From contig DASYAE010000133.1 in the NCBI GenBank assembly GCA_036501535.1, forward strand, positions 1 to 40,364: DNA of 40,364 bases, in the 5' to 3' direction. Positions 8,165-15,319 of the stretch are shown here, piece by piece. Each line of letters opens with the position of its first letter. Position 1 is the first letter of the stretch. This stretch comes from DASYAE01 sp036501535. GTDB taxonomy: Bacteria > Actinomycetota > Actinomycetes > Streptomycetales > Catenulisporaceae. The position numbers and the translations under genes were made by a program. The notes beneath the pieces were generated by a model. That model ran no database searches. It saw only the letters and a list, made by a program, of their open reading frames with translations, and was not told the origin of the DNA.

Positions 8165-8908
8165 GTGATGCGCCAAGACCTAGCAGGTCAGCTCGCCGAG
8201 GTGATGTACATGCACGTCACAACGCCCTACATCAACCACATGCAGGCCGCCGCGCGGACGGCGGCGCCGGGCCACGCGTCGTATGAGGTCGTGACGGGAT
8301 GCGCCGGCGATCCCGACATGATCCCGGTGCTGCTGACGAAGATGTTCCGCCTGCGTTATGAGGTCTTCCACCGGCAGTTGGGCTGGGACGTCGACAGCAC
8401 CGACGGTCTGGAGCGGGACGAGTTCGACGGCCTCGACCCCGTGTACGTCCTCGCGGTGAACCGCCTCGACGGTACCGTCGCGGGCTGTCTTCGTCTGCTG
8501 CCGACCCTCGGCCCGCACATGCTCACGGACGTCCCGGCCCTCCAGCCCGCCCTGCAGGGGCGGCCCTCGCCGCGCTCGCCGCGGATCTGGGAGATCAGCA
8601 GGCTCGCCGTCGCCCCGCAGAACTCTGTCGCGCTGCAGAACCCGGTCTTCCCGGCGCGCCACCCGGCGGCGCCGTCCGGGACCGGCGGGTTCGGCGTGGT
8701 CCCGCGTGCGCTCCTCGCGGCGGCCGGGACCTTCGCACAGAGCCGCGCCATCGACACGTTCGCCGTTCTGTCCAGCGTCGCCGTCGAGTGCAAGATGATC
8801 GCCAGCGGCATCCCGACCACGCGGGTCGGCGACCGCGTCACCAGGATCGGCACGGCGCTGTGGACCACGTACTGCGTGCCCGCGTCCGCGCTGGCGGCTC
8901 TCAAATAG
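8165..8908 (+). CDS. LuxI-type acyl-homoserine-lactone synthase homologue
   Basis: Up to 247 residues; starts at 8165, 8168, 8204, 8210 or 8240 are possible. The block MFRLRYEVFHRQLGWDVD then DEFDGLDP, GCLRLLPTLGPHML and WEISRLAV matches the autoinducer-synthase fold. Counting from 8165, the invariant LuxI/EsaI residues are all present with near-native spacing: Arg64, Phe68, Trp74, Asp85, Asp88, Arg110, Glu143 and Arg146. LuxI enzymes join an acyl-ACP to S-adenosylmethionine to make diffusible N-acyl-homoserine lactones. A 40-residue N-terminal extension relative to LuxI remains if the first start is used. No LuxR receptor with an autoinducer-binding domain is in the window. A GNAT-fold acyltransferase with another product is the main alternative. 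Confidence 0.82.
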   Translation: MMRQDLAGQLAEVMYMHVTTPYINHMQAAARTAAPGHASYEVVTGCAGDPDMIPVLLTKMFRLRYEVFHRQLGWDVDSTDGLERDEFDGLDPVYVLAVNRLDGTVAGCLRLLPTLGPHMLTDVPALQPALQGRPSPRSPRIWEISRLAVAPQNSVALQNPVFPARHPAAPSGTGGFGVVPRALLAAAGTFAQSRAIDTFAVLSSVAVECKMIASGIPTTRVGDRVTRIGTALWTTYCVPASALAALK

Positions 8909-8925
8909 CCGCTCCGGCGGCGGCC

Positions 8926-9159
8926 TCAGCGGCGGGTGGCCTGCTCGGCGGGGACGAGCTTGAGCGCGAGGGTCGGGCACAGGTCGACCGCGCGCCGCGC
9001 GTGGGCGAGCAGGCGCTCGGGGACGACCTGCTGCGCCAGGAGGGGGTAGCCCCACGGGTCGCGCTCGATCATCTCTGGCAGCGCCTCGACGCACACACCG
9101 TGCGCCTGGCAGGCCACCGGATCGACGCGCAGGTGCGATCCGGACCGGGTCTCGCGCAT
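8926..9159 (-). CDS. Small ferredoxin of redox operon A
   Basis: A 77-residue ferredoxin, last gene of the left redox operon. ATG at 9159-9157 overlaps the TGA of the NuoF-like gene (TGATG). The cluster motif is VACQAHGVC (C-x2-H-x2-C) with the distal CP in VDLCPTLAL. The second ligand position is His, as in the divergent [3Fe-4S] or [4Fe-4S] ferredoxins that serve actinobacterial cytochromes P450. It probably passes electrons between the NuoF-like flavoprotein and the membrane component. It ends 18 bases from the convergent LuxI-like gene. Its paralogue is at 17382-17597. Confidence 0.88.
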   Translation of the reverse strand: MRETRSGSHLRVDPVACQAHGVCVEALPEMIERDPWGYPLLAQQVVPERLLAHARRAVDLCPTLALKLVPAEQATRR

Positions 9160-10541
9160 CAGCGGCTCCTTCCGGCGAGTTCGGCCGCGCGGGCCGGGAT
9201 CGGGAACAGAGGCCTGCGCCGGGCGCCGGCGCAGGGCCGGCCGGCCGCATGGGCGGCGGCGTCCCCGGAGAAGACGGCCAGGGCGCTGGCGATCAGCCGC
9301 ACCGCGCCGTCGGGGTGGCGGCAGGCGCCGCGCCCGTCCACATATGGGGACAACTGTTTGATGTACTTGGCGGCGCGCCGGTCGGTCCCGGCGGCCAGCG
9401 TCTCGAGCCCCGAGGCCAGCGCGGGAAGGCCGTTGAGGCAGGGCCCGCACTGGTTCGCGCTCTGCTCGGCGAGATAGCGGGCGATGCCCGCGGTCTCGGC
9501 CAGGCCGCAGCGGTCCGCGGGCAGCGCGAGGAAGATCCCGGCGCCCATCGCCGCGCCGGCCCGCTCCAGGTCGGGCCCGGTGATCCGGGTCCGGCGGAAC
9601 GCGTCGGCCGGCAGCCAGGCCCCGAAGTACCCTCCGGCGAGCACGGCCTGGAGCGGGGCGGACGGGCCGCCGGCCGCGGCGAACAGCTGCGCGCCGTCGA
9701 CGCCGAGCGGAACCTCGTAGACGCCGGGCGCGGCGACCGCGCCGCCGATGGTGACCAGCGCCGTCCCGGGCGCCTCGGCCGTGCCGGCGGACCGGAACCA
9801 GGCCGGGCCGTGCCGCGCTATCAGGGCCAGATGGGCGAACGTCTCGGCGTTGTTGACCAGCGTCGGGCGGCCGCCGACGCCCCGCTCGAACGGCCGCGGC
9901 GGGGTGTACTGCGGCAGCGCCGGGCCGCCGCCGAGCAGCCGCACCAGCGCGGTCTCCTCGCTGGCCACGTACCGGTTCGGCACGGTCGCGATCCGCACGC
10001 CGGCATCCGGCACACCCGCGGCGCGCCGCTCGGCCAGAGCCCGCTCAACGCTGCGTATCTGCTCGGCGGCGTCCTCGTGCAGGCACAGGTGGGCTCGGTC
10101 GGCCCCCACGGCGCGCGCGGCCAGCGCGATGCCGTCGAGCACGAGGTGCGGCGCGGTCAGGAACAGGACTCTGTCTTTGCCGCTGGCCGGCTCGCCTTCG
10201 CAGCCGTTGGCCACGACCACCGCGCCGCGCCGCCGCATCGCGCCGCGCCCGGACGCCGCCGCCTGCGCCACGGCGCGCAGCTTGCGGCCGGTCGGGAAGC
10301 CCGCGCCGCCGCGGCCGGTCAGGCCGGACCGCTCGACCGCGTCGAGCAGCGCCGGGCCGTCGAGCCCGGGCAGCGGGCCGTGCCGGCGCAGGTGGCCGGG
10401 CAGATCAGGGCCGCTCGACCGGTTCTCGAGCAGCCGCGGGGCGCCCGACGCGGGCACGGCGGCCGCTTCTTCAACATGCGCTGTCGCGAGAGCCGACGAT
10501 CCGCTGGCCGCAACACGGTCCGAGTGCTGACGGTTCGTCAT
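9159..10541 (-). CDS. NuoF-like flavin/Fe-S protein of redox operon A
   Basis: A 460-residue protein whose ATG at 10541 overlaps the previous gene's TGA (ATGA). It matches NuoF, the FMN- and NADH-binding subunit of complex I: SGLTGRGGAGFPTGRK (FMN glycine loop), NGCEGEPASGKDR, ASEETALV, an SLBB-like middle and a C-terminal Fe-S region. NuoF carries C-x2-C-x2-C-x40-C; here only Cys365, Cys368 and Cys407 remain, and the first ligand position is Ala (SANQCGPC). The cluster may thus be [3Fe-4S], have a non-Cys ligand, or be absent. The first about 60 residues, Ala/Ser-rich, replace the usual NuoF start. It is probably an electron-input dehydrogenase delivering electrons to the ferredoxin; NADH use is inferred only. 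Confidence 0.85.
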   Translation of the reverse strand: MTNRQHSDRVAASGSSALATAHVEEAAAVPASGAPRLLENRSSGPDLPGHLRRHGPLPGLDGPALLDAVERSGLTGRGGAGFPTGRKLRAVAQAAASGRGAMRRRGAVVVANGCEGEPASGKDRVLFLTAPHLVLDGIALAARAVGADRAHLCLHEDAAEQIRSVERALAERRAAGVPDAGVRIATVPNRYVASEETALVRLLGGGPALPQYTPPRPFERGVGGRPTLVNNAETFAHLALIARHGPAWFRSAGTAEAPGTALVTIGGAVAAPGVYEVPLGVDGAQLFAAAGGPSAPLQAVLAGGYFGAWLPADAFRRTRITGPDLERAGAAMGAGIFLALPADRCGLAETAGIARYLAEQSANQCGPCLNGLPALASGLETLAAGTDRRAAKYIKQLSPYVDGRGACRHPDGAVRLIASALAVFSGDAAAHAAGRPCAGARRRPLFPIPARAAELAGRSR

Positions 10542-11281
10542 CCGCCGTTCCCCTGTGATGTCGACGATGATGACGGTGTCGGCGACGCGGTCGATGACGA
10601 GGGCGGCGCGGGCGTCCCGGCCCGCGCGGACCAGCCGGGCTTGAGCGGCCCGGCCAGCGTCCAGCCGATCACGACGAGCGTCATCACCGCCCCGATCGCG
10701 CCGGCGGCGAGCCGGACTCCCGCGTTGACCGGCCATCCGTCGGCCAGCCGCCACCCCACCGCGGCCAAGACCGCGACAACGCAGAGCACGGTGAGGACGA
10801 GCACGAACGGCGAGCGCGTATCTGTGCCTGTACCCAGACCGTGCACGACGGACAGCGGCCAGCACGCGTAGGCCAGCCAGTGCACCAGCCGCCAGACGCG
10901 GTGGCCGATCCGGGCCCGAAGCAGGCTGGTCACCGTCAACGCGATCAGAAGGTCGCTGGCGACCGTGCCGAGGCCCAGCCACAGCGGCCGGTACGCCGAC
11001 AGGAACGGCAGCGCAACCGCGAGCCAGCCGACCGGCGCGAACGTGTCCAGCTCCGCGGTCAGGATATGCAGCACGAGGAAGACCGTGACCAGCAGCGAGA
11101 GGTTGCGGTGCACGCCCAGGGTGACCAGCCGCGGCCACCGTGCGCTCGCGTATCGCACGGAGGCGGTGATACCGAGCACGACGCTGCCGGTCAACAGAAT
11201 CAGGGATATGACGCCGGTGGCGCGGGTGGCGTACCACAGCGGCGTGGTGGAGGTGACGACGGTGGACGCGGTGACGGTCAT
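10538..11281 (-). CDS. Ferric-reductase-like bis-heme membrane protein of redox operon A
   Basis: A 247-residue integral membrane protein with about six hydrophobic helices. Histidine pairs His58/His72 and His134/His147, spaced 14 and 13 residues in two helices, are the expected axial ligands for two b-type hemes in the ferric-reductase/YedZ-like fold. There is no FAD or NADPH domain, so electrons must come from partner proteins, here the NuoF-like protein and ferredoxin. The C-terminal tail (about 220-247) is Ser/Pro/Thr-rich. It has 4-base overlaps with ApbE upstream and the NuoF-like gene downstream. Its close paralogue at 15320-16039 has the same His spacing. Confidence 0.85.
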   Translation of the reverse strand: MTVTASTVVTSTTPLWYATRATGVISLILLTGSVVLGITASVRYASARWPRLVTLGVHRNLSLLVTVFLVLHILTAELDTFAPVGWLAVALPFLSAYRPLWLGLGTVASDLLIALTVTSLLRARIGHRVWRLVHWLAYACWPLSVVHGLGTGTDTRSPFVLVLTVLCVVAVLAAVGWRLADGWPVNAGVRLAAGAIGAVMTLVVIGWTLAGPLKPGWSARAGTPAPPSSSTASPTPSSSSTSQGNGG

Positions 11282-12258
11282 GGCGCCCGCCCGGCATCGT
11301 GTGCCTCGTGTGCCTCGTGCGCCTCGTGACCGTCCGGCCAGCCGGCCGTGGTGATGGCCGTGCCGTCGTGCCGGACCAGGCGGGCCGGCAGCCGCAGCTG
11401 CTCCAGCCAGCTCTGGGCGGCAGCGCCGCGCACGAGCGAGGCGGTCGCCGCGATGTTGGCGTCAAGGCACGTGGCCGCCGCGACGCTGACGGTGCGCCAG
11501 CAGGACTCAGCCGGGCAGCCGGTCGCCGGGTCCAGGACGTGGTGCAGCTCGCCCTCCCGCGCCTTCCAGCGGCGCACGGTGGTGCTGGACGTCGCCAGGC
11601 CGCCGCCGGCCAGCGTGATCGTCTGGCCGGGCGCGTCGTCGGCGGCGCGGTGGTCGTCGGCGACCCGCACCCGCCAGCCGCCCTCGGGCGCCGGCCCGGC
11701 CATCGCCAGGTCTCCGCTCAACGAGACCAGCACGCCGCACCCGACCGCGGCATGGGCGCGCTGCGCGGCGATATCCGCGGCCAGCGCCTTCGCGGTCGCG
11801 CCGAAGTCCAGCCGGGAGCCGGCCGGGATGCGCAGCGCGCGGCGCGACCGGTCCCAGGAGACCGCGCGCCAGCCGGGCGCGGGCACATAGCCCTCGAGCA
11901 CGACCGTCACTCCGGCGGCGCGCAGCTCCTCGAAGTCCCGGTCGTAGCCGACCGCGTCGAGGGAGGCGCCGCAGGTGAAGTCGACGTCTCCGTCGGAGAG
12001 CTCGGCCCCGCGCAGCGCCGCGTCCACCGCCCGGGCGAACAGCTCGCCGACGACCGTCTCAGTGCCCGCAGACGCGTTCACCGCGGCCAGCTCGGAGTCG
12101 TCGCGGAAGCGGCTGCACGCCGCCTCGATCAGCCCCACCTGCCCGCGCACCTCGGCACACGCCTCGTCCAGCCGGCCGGGATCCTCGGTGAGCACCACGG
12201 CGACGCCGCCGAGCGCCTCGAACTCGGTCCGGCCGGCCGGCGCCCGCAGCGCGGTCAT
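11278..12258 (-). CDS. apbE: ApbE-family FAD:protein FMN transferase
   Basis: A 326-residue protein with the ApbE blocks: FTCGASLDAVGYDRD near 100, RLDFGATAKALAADIAAQ (about 150-167), LVSLSGDLAMAGP, HHVLDPATG and CLDANIAATA, which holds the metal-binding Asp. ApbE links FMN through a phosphoester to Ser or Thr of partner proteins in electron-transfer systems. No signal peptide or lipobox is visible, although many ApbE proteins work outside the membrane. The C-terminus ends in three HEA repeats plus HDA, made by a 9-base tandem DNA repeat. It overlaps both neighbours by 4 bases. The likely target is in this operon or in the sister operon, which lacks apbE. Confidence 0.9.
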   Translation of the reverse strand: MTALRAPAGRTEFEALGGVAVVLTEDPGRLDEACAEVRGQVGLIEAACSRFRDDSELAAVNASAGTETVVGELFARAVDAALRGAELSDGDVDFTCGASLDAVGYDRDFEELRAAGVTVVLEGYVPAPGWRAVSWDRSRRALRIPAGSRLDFGATAKALAADIAAQRAHAAVGCGVLVSLSGDLAMAGPAPEGGWRVRVADDHRAADDAPGQTITLAGGGLATSSTTVRRWKAREGELHHVLDPATGCPAESCWRTVSVAAATCLDANIAATASLVRGAAAQSWLEQLRLPARLVRHDGTAITTAGWPDGHEAHEAHEAHDAGRAP

Positions 12259-12512
12259 GACCCCCCCGAGGTGACCTGCGAGGGGCCGTTGCCGCCGCCC
12301 GGGCCGGACTGCGGGCCCTGCAGGCCGCTCGACCCGGCGCCGTTCTGACTGGTCGACACATGCGGCAGGTGCGTGGGCAGCAGGTGGGCGAACCCGGCCA
12401 TCAGCACCAGCGCCCCGGCGACGGACGCCACGGTGATCCTGCGGGTGAGGGTGCCGATCCGGCCCAGCGCTCCGTCGCGGGCGAGCACGGACCTGCGGAT
12501 ACGAGCGTCCAT
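12255..12512 (-). CDS. Small membrane-anchored protein ending in SGGS (redox operon A)
   Basis: An 85-residue protein, first gene of operon A, with GGAGGG upstream and an ATGA overlap into apbE. Residues about 25-48 form one hydrophobic helix (VASVAGALVLMAGFAHLL) after a basic N-terminus, so the tail should face outside. The tail is Gly/Ser/Gln/Pro-rich and ends SQVTSGGS. No classical FMN-binding domain is present. The equivalent protein in operon B is unrelated over most of its length but has the same topology and ends TVSGGS. The shared terminal motif resembles the SGA[ST] flavinylation site used by ApbE. I infer a membrane-tethered electron carrier or flavin anchor; this is unproven. Confidence 0.7.
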   Translation of the reverse strand: MDARIRRSVLARDGALGRIGTLTRRITVASVAGALVLMAGFAHLLPTHLPHVSTSQNGAGSSGLQGPQSGPGGGNGPSQVTSGGS

Positions 12513-12725
12513 TCCGATCAGCCCTCCGAGCGGGTGCGTCCGGCCGCCACGGCCGCCGGTCTCTACTTCTGTGAACGTACCGCCGGGGTCCGGGGTTTTA
12601 ATGGTTCGCTGAGAATGCCTTTAGCGCATTCTCAGCCCGCCCACAGCGCGTGCTACGTCTACGATCGCACCCGGCTTCTGAACGTTCTGTGGGGACCCCT
12701 TTCAGAACCGGTAAAGATCGGAAGA
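12513..12725 (-). promoter_or_regulatory. Promoter/operator region of redox operon A
   Basis: This gap lies downstream of the histidine kinase gene and upstream of operon A, both leftward. GCTGAGAATGC (12608-12618) and GCATTCTCAGC (12626-12636) form a perfect 11-bp inverted repeat with a 7-base spacer. No T-run follows on the minus strand, so an operator is more likely than a terminator. Further right, TTCTGAA (12676-12682) and TTCAGAA (12701-12707) flank the palindrome GGGGACCCC (12691-12699). TCTGAACG recurs before operon B at 14861. These are candidate binding sites for the adjacent response regulator. Confidence 0.5.
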
Positions 12726-14066
12726 TCAGCGGGCCGAGGGGAAATCGACCACGACGGTCAGCCCGCCGCCGGGCGTGTCCCGCAGAACGGCCGAGCCGCC
12801 GTTCGCGGCGGCCAGCCGCTGCACGATGGCCAGGCCGAGACCGGTGCCGCGCGATCCGAACCGGCCGAAACGGTGGAACGCGGTGGTTTTCACGGCATCG
12901 GACATGCCGGGGCCGTCGTCGATGACGCTCACCGTGACGCGACCGTACGCCGCGGCCGCCGCGACACGCACGCCTCCGCCGTCGGCGACCGCTTCGAGCG
13001 CGTTGGCCGGCAGGTTGTCCAGGATCTGCTCGAGGTCGCCGGGGCCGAGCCGGGCGACCGCGGAGGCGGCGCAGTCCGCGCGCAGCTCCACTCGGCGTTC
13101 GCGGGCCACCGGCTCCCAGGCCGCGATGCGCTCGGCGGCGACCGCGGCCGTGTCGACCGGCTCCGGCCGCGGCACCGCCGCCTCCGCGCGGGCGACCGCG
13201 AGCAGGCCGTCGACCAGCCGGGAGAACCGGCCGATCTCGTCCTGCACGCCGGAGAGCTCGGCGGCCATCTCGCCCTCGGCCTCGTCGGCCAGCACGTCCA
13301 GGCGCAGGCGCAGCGCCGCCAGCGGGGTGCGCAGCTGATGTGAGACGTCTGCGACCCACGCCTCGTGGCCGTGCACGAGCGTCTCGGTCCGCTCGGCCAT
13401 GCGATTGAACACCGAGGCGAGGGTGCGCACCTCCTGCGGGCCGCGCTGGTCGGGCGCCCGGGCGTCGAGCGACCCCTCGCCGAGGCGCGCGGCGGTGGCG
13501 CCGAGAGAGTCCAGCGGCCGGGTCACCCAGCGCGCGACCCGGAACGCGAGCAGCACGCCGAGCACGAGCACGGCCGCGCCCGATCCGCCGAGCCACGCCC
13601 ACAGCACCGTGATCCGGTCGTCCAGCGGGTCGGTGTTGCGGGCGAAGACCACGGCGCCGGACAGCTTGTCCTCGTCCCCGACAGCGACCGCGATCTGGAG
13701 CCAGGACCCTGACTGACCGATCACGTCGCCCTGCCCGGCGCGCACGTCGGGCAGCAGCGCCCGAGCCGACGCGCTCGACGCGGCAGCGCAGGGCGTCGCC
13801 GCCACCGCCGCGCCGCCGGGACCGTAGACCGCGGCGCAGTCGCCGTCGGCGGCCGCGGCCTGCAGGGCCGCGTTCATCGTGTCGGGCTCGTGATGATCCG
13901 CCAGGTACTCCTCGGCCTGCGCGGAGACCCGGCCGGCGTCGGACTGGGCGGCGAAGCGGAAGGAGGCCCGGACGTTGGCGGTCAGCGCCAGCCCCAGCGG
14001 CACCACGGCCAGCGCCAGCAGCATGGCGACCAGCGCGGTCACGACCAGCGCGATGCGGCGCGACAT
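12726..14066 (-). CDS. Membrane sensor histidine kinase between the two redox operons
   Basis: A 446-residue kinase. A transmembrane helix (about 6-30) is followed by an extracytoplasmic sensor of about 120 residues containing two Cys (Cys77, Cys93), a second helix (about 153-176), a HAMP linker, and a dimerisation domain with phospho-acceptor His243 in ADVSHQLRTPLA. The ATPase domain has the N-box LDNLPANALE, where Pro replaces the usual Val, plus DDGPGM and GTGLGLAIV. It starts six bases after the response regulator stop. The sensor could respond to envelope redox state through its Cys pair, but this is inference from context. It has the EnvZ/CseC-type architecture. Confidence 0.92.
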   Translation of the reverse strand: MSRRIALVVTALVAMLLALAVVPLGLALTANVRASFRFAAQSDAGRVSAQAEEYLADHHEPDTMNAALQAAAADGDCAAVYGPGGAAVAATPCAAASSASARALLPDVRAGQGDVIGQSGSWLQIAVAVGDEDKLSGAVVFARNTDPLDDRITVLWAWLGGSGAAVLVLGVLLAFRVARWVTRPLDSLGATAARLGEGSLDARAPDQRGPQEVRTLASVFNRMAERTETLVHGHEAWVADVSHQLRTPLAALRLRLDVLADEAEGEMAAELSGVQDEIGRFSRLVDGLLAVARAEAAVPRPEPVDTAAVAAERIAAWEPVARERRVELRADCAASAVARLGPGDLEQILDNLPANALEAVADGGGVRVAAAAAYGRVTVSVIDDGPGMSDAVKTTAFHRFGRFGSRGTGLGLAIVQRLAAANGGSAVLRDTPGGGLTVVVDFPSAR

Positions 14067-14072
14067 CGCCGG

Positions 14073-14750
14073 TCAGGCCCCGGTGTTCAGCCGGAAGCCG
14101 TGCCCGTAGACGGTCTCCACCAGCCCCTCGACGCCGAGCTTGCGGCGCAGCGAGGCCATGTGCACGTCGAGGACCTTCGTCGGCCCGTACCAGTTGGCGT
14201 CCCAGACCCGGGCGAGCAGCTCCTGCCGCGACACGGCGCGGCCGGGGTCGGCGGCGAGGCACTCGAGGATGTCGTACTCCTTGGGCGTCAGCGCGACCTC
14301 GGCGCCGTCGACCGCGACCCGCCGCGTGCGCGGATCGACCGTCAGCGGACCGCAGGAGTACACCGCGGGGCCGCCGGGCCGGACCCGCCGCAGCACCGCG
14401 CGGATGCGGGCGAGCAGTTCCGCCAAGCCGAACGGCTTGACCAGGTAGTCGTCCGCGCCCTCGTCCAGCGCGGCGACCCGGTCCGCCTCCTCGCCGCGCG
14501 CAGTGACCACGATCAGCGCGGCGTCGCTGCGCGTCCGCAGCCGGCGGCACACGTCGAGGCCCTCCATGTCGGGCAGGCCGAGGTCGAGCAGGACGACGTC
14601 GGCCTGGCCGGCAGCCAGCGCGGCCGCGCCGGTGTGCACGGTCTGCACCTGGTAGCCGGCCCGGTCCAGGCCGCGCTGCAGGGAGCGCGCGATGCCCTCG
14701 TCGTCCTCGACGACGAGTACGCGCAGCGGGACGTCGGAAGCCTGGGTCAT
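14073..14750 (-). CDS. OmpR/PhoB-family response regulator
   Basis: A 225-residue regulator from ATG 14750 (MTQASDV); an upstream GTG at 14777 is an alternative start. The receiver domain has VEDDEG, phospho-acceptor Asp56 in VVLLDLGLPD, TA at the switch position and VKPF with the conserved Lys. The winged-helix domain ends with VETVYGHGFRLN. It is the first gene of the two-component operon and divergent from redox operon B. Candidate targets are both redox operons, whose upstream regions share the octamer TCTGAACG. The intergenic position strongly suggests it governs at least one of them. Confidence 0.92.
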   Translation of the reverse strand: MTQASDVPLRVLVVEDDEGIARSLQRGLDRAGYQVQTVHTGAAALAAGQADVVLLDLGLPDMEGLDVCRRLRTRSDAALIVVTARGEEADRVAALDEGADDYLVKPFGLAELLARIRAVLRRVRPGGPAVYSCGPLTVDPRTRRVAVDGAEVALTPKEYDILECLAADPGRAVSRQELLARVWDANWYGPTKVLDVHMASLRRKLGVEGLVETVYGHGFRLNTGA

Positions 14751-14961
14751 GCTCGTCACGCTGCTCACGGTATCCACAGACGCGGCCCGTCAACCGGGCC
14801 ACAGGTCCTTCGGCGCGCCGCGGCTGCAACAACTTCGCCACAACCGCCGGCCCTTACGGATCTGAACGGGTTCCTAGCCGCTTCGGAGCCGGGCGGCACC
14901 GAGGCTGGAGACACGGCGCGGCGACCCGCCCGCGCCCGACGCCGCCCCGTCTGGAGGTGCC
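14751..14961. promoter_or_regulatory. Divergent control region, response regulator / redox operon B
   Basis: This 211-base region must contain the leftward two-component promoter and the rightward operon B promoter. TCTGAACGGGTTC at 14861-14873 resembles TCTGAACGTTC upstream of operon A (12677-12687). GGAGG at 14953-14957 is the ribosome-binding site of the first gene of operon B. Confidence 0.4.
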
Positions 14962-15276
14962 ATGGCCCCGAGGCCCGTCTTCCCCAGAGCCCGGGTGGAG
15001 GCCCGCGACCGCGGACTGCGCCGCGTGCAGACCGCCACCTGCTGGATCACCGTGGCCGCGACCACCGGCGCGGTCGTCCTCGCCGGAGGGTATGCCGCCG
15101 CGCTGCCGGGCAAGAGCGCGGCCGCGGCGGCGCCCGCGCCCTCGGCCCCGCCGACCACAGCCCCGAGCCAGGGTCCTGCGACCACGGCCACCACGCTCCA
15201 GCCGCCCTCACAGGCCCCGACGCAGCCGTCCACGGTCGTGACCCATCAGCCGCAGACGGTCTCCGGCGGATCGTGA
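14962..15276 (+). CDS. Small membrane-anchored protein ending in SGGS (redox operon B)
   Basis: A 104-residue protein starting at ATG 14962 after GGAGG. One hydrophobic helix (about 28-50, ATCWITVAATTGAVVLAGGY) follows a basic N-terminus. The remainder is a long Ala/Pro/Thr/Gln-rich linker ending PQTVSGGS. It occupies the same place as the 85-residue protein of operon A and shares only topology and the final SGGS. The low-complexity linker suggests a flexible tether outside the membrane. The tail resembles the TVSGA[ST] flavinylation motif of FMN-binding proteins but lacks the surrounding domain. Identity is not recognised beyond this. Confidence 0.7.
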   Translation: MAPRPVFPRARVEARDRGLRRVQTATCWITVAATTGAVVLAGGYAAALPGKSAAAAAPAPSAPPTTAPSQGPATTATTLQPPSQAPTQPSTVVTHQPQTVSGGS

Positions 15277-15319
15277 CCACCGCCTCCGGCCTGCGCCCTA
15301 CCACCGGCCCGAAGAACCC

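Noticed and set aside
9159..11465. 768-codon minus-strand frame as a fusion protein
   Set aside because: Only the part from ATG 10541 is NuoF-like; the rest is out-of-frame sequence beneath the ferric-reductase and ApbE genes.
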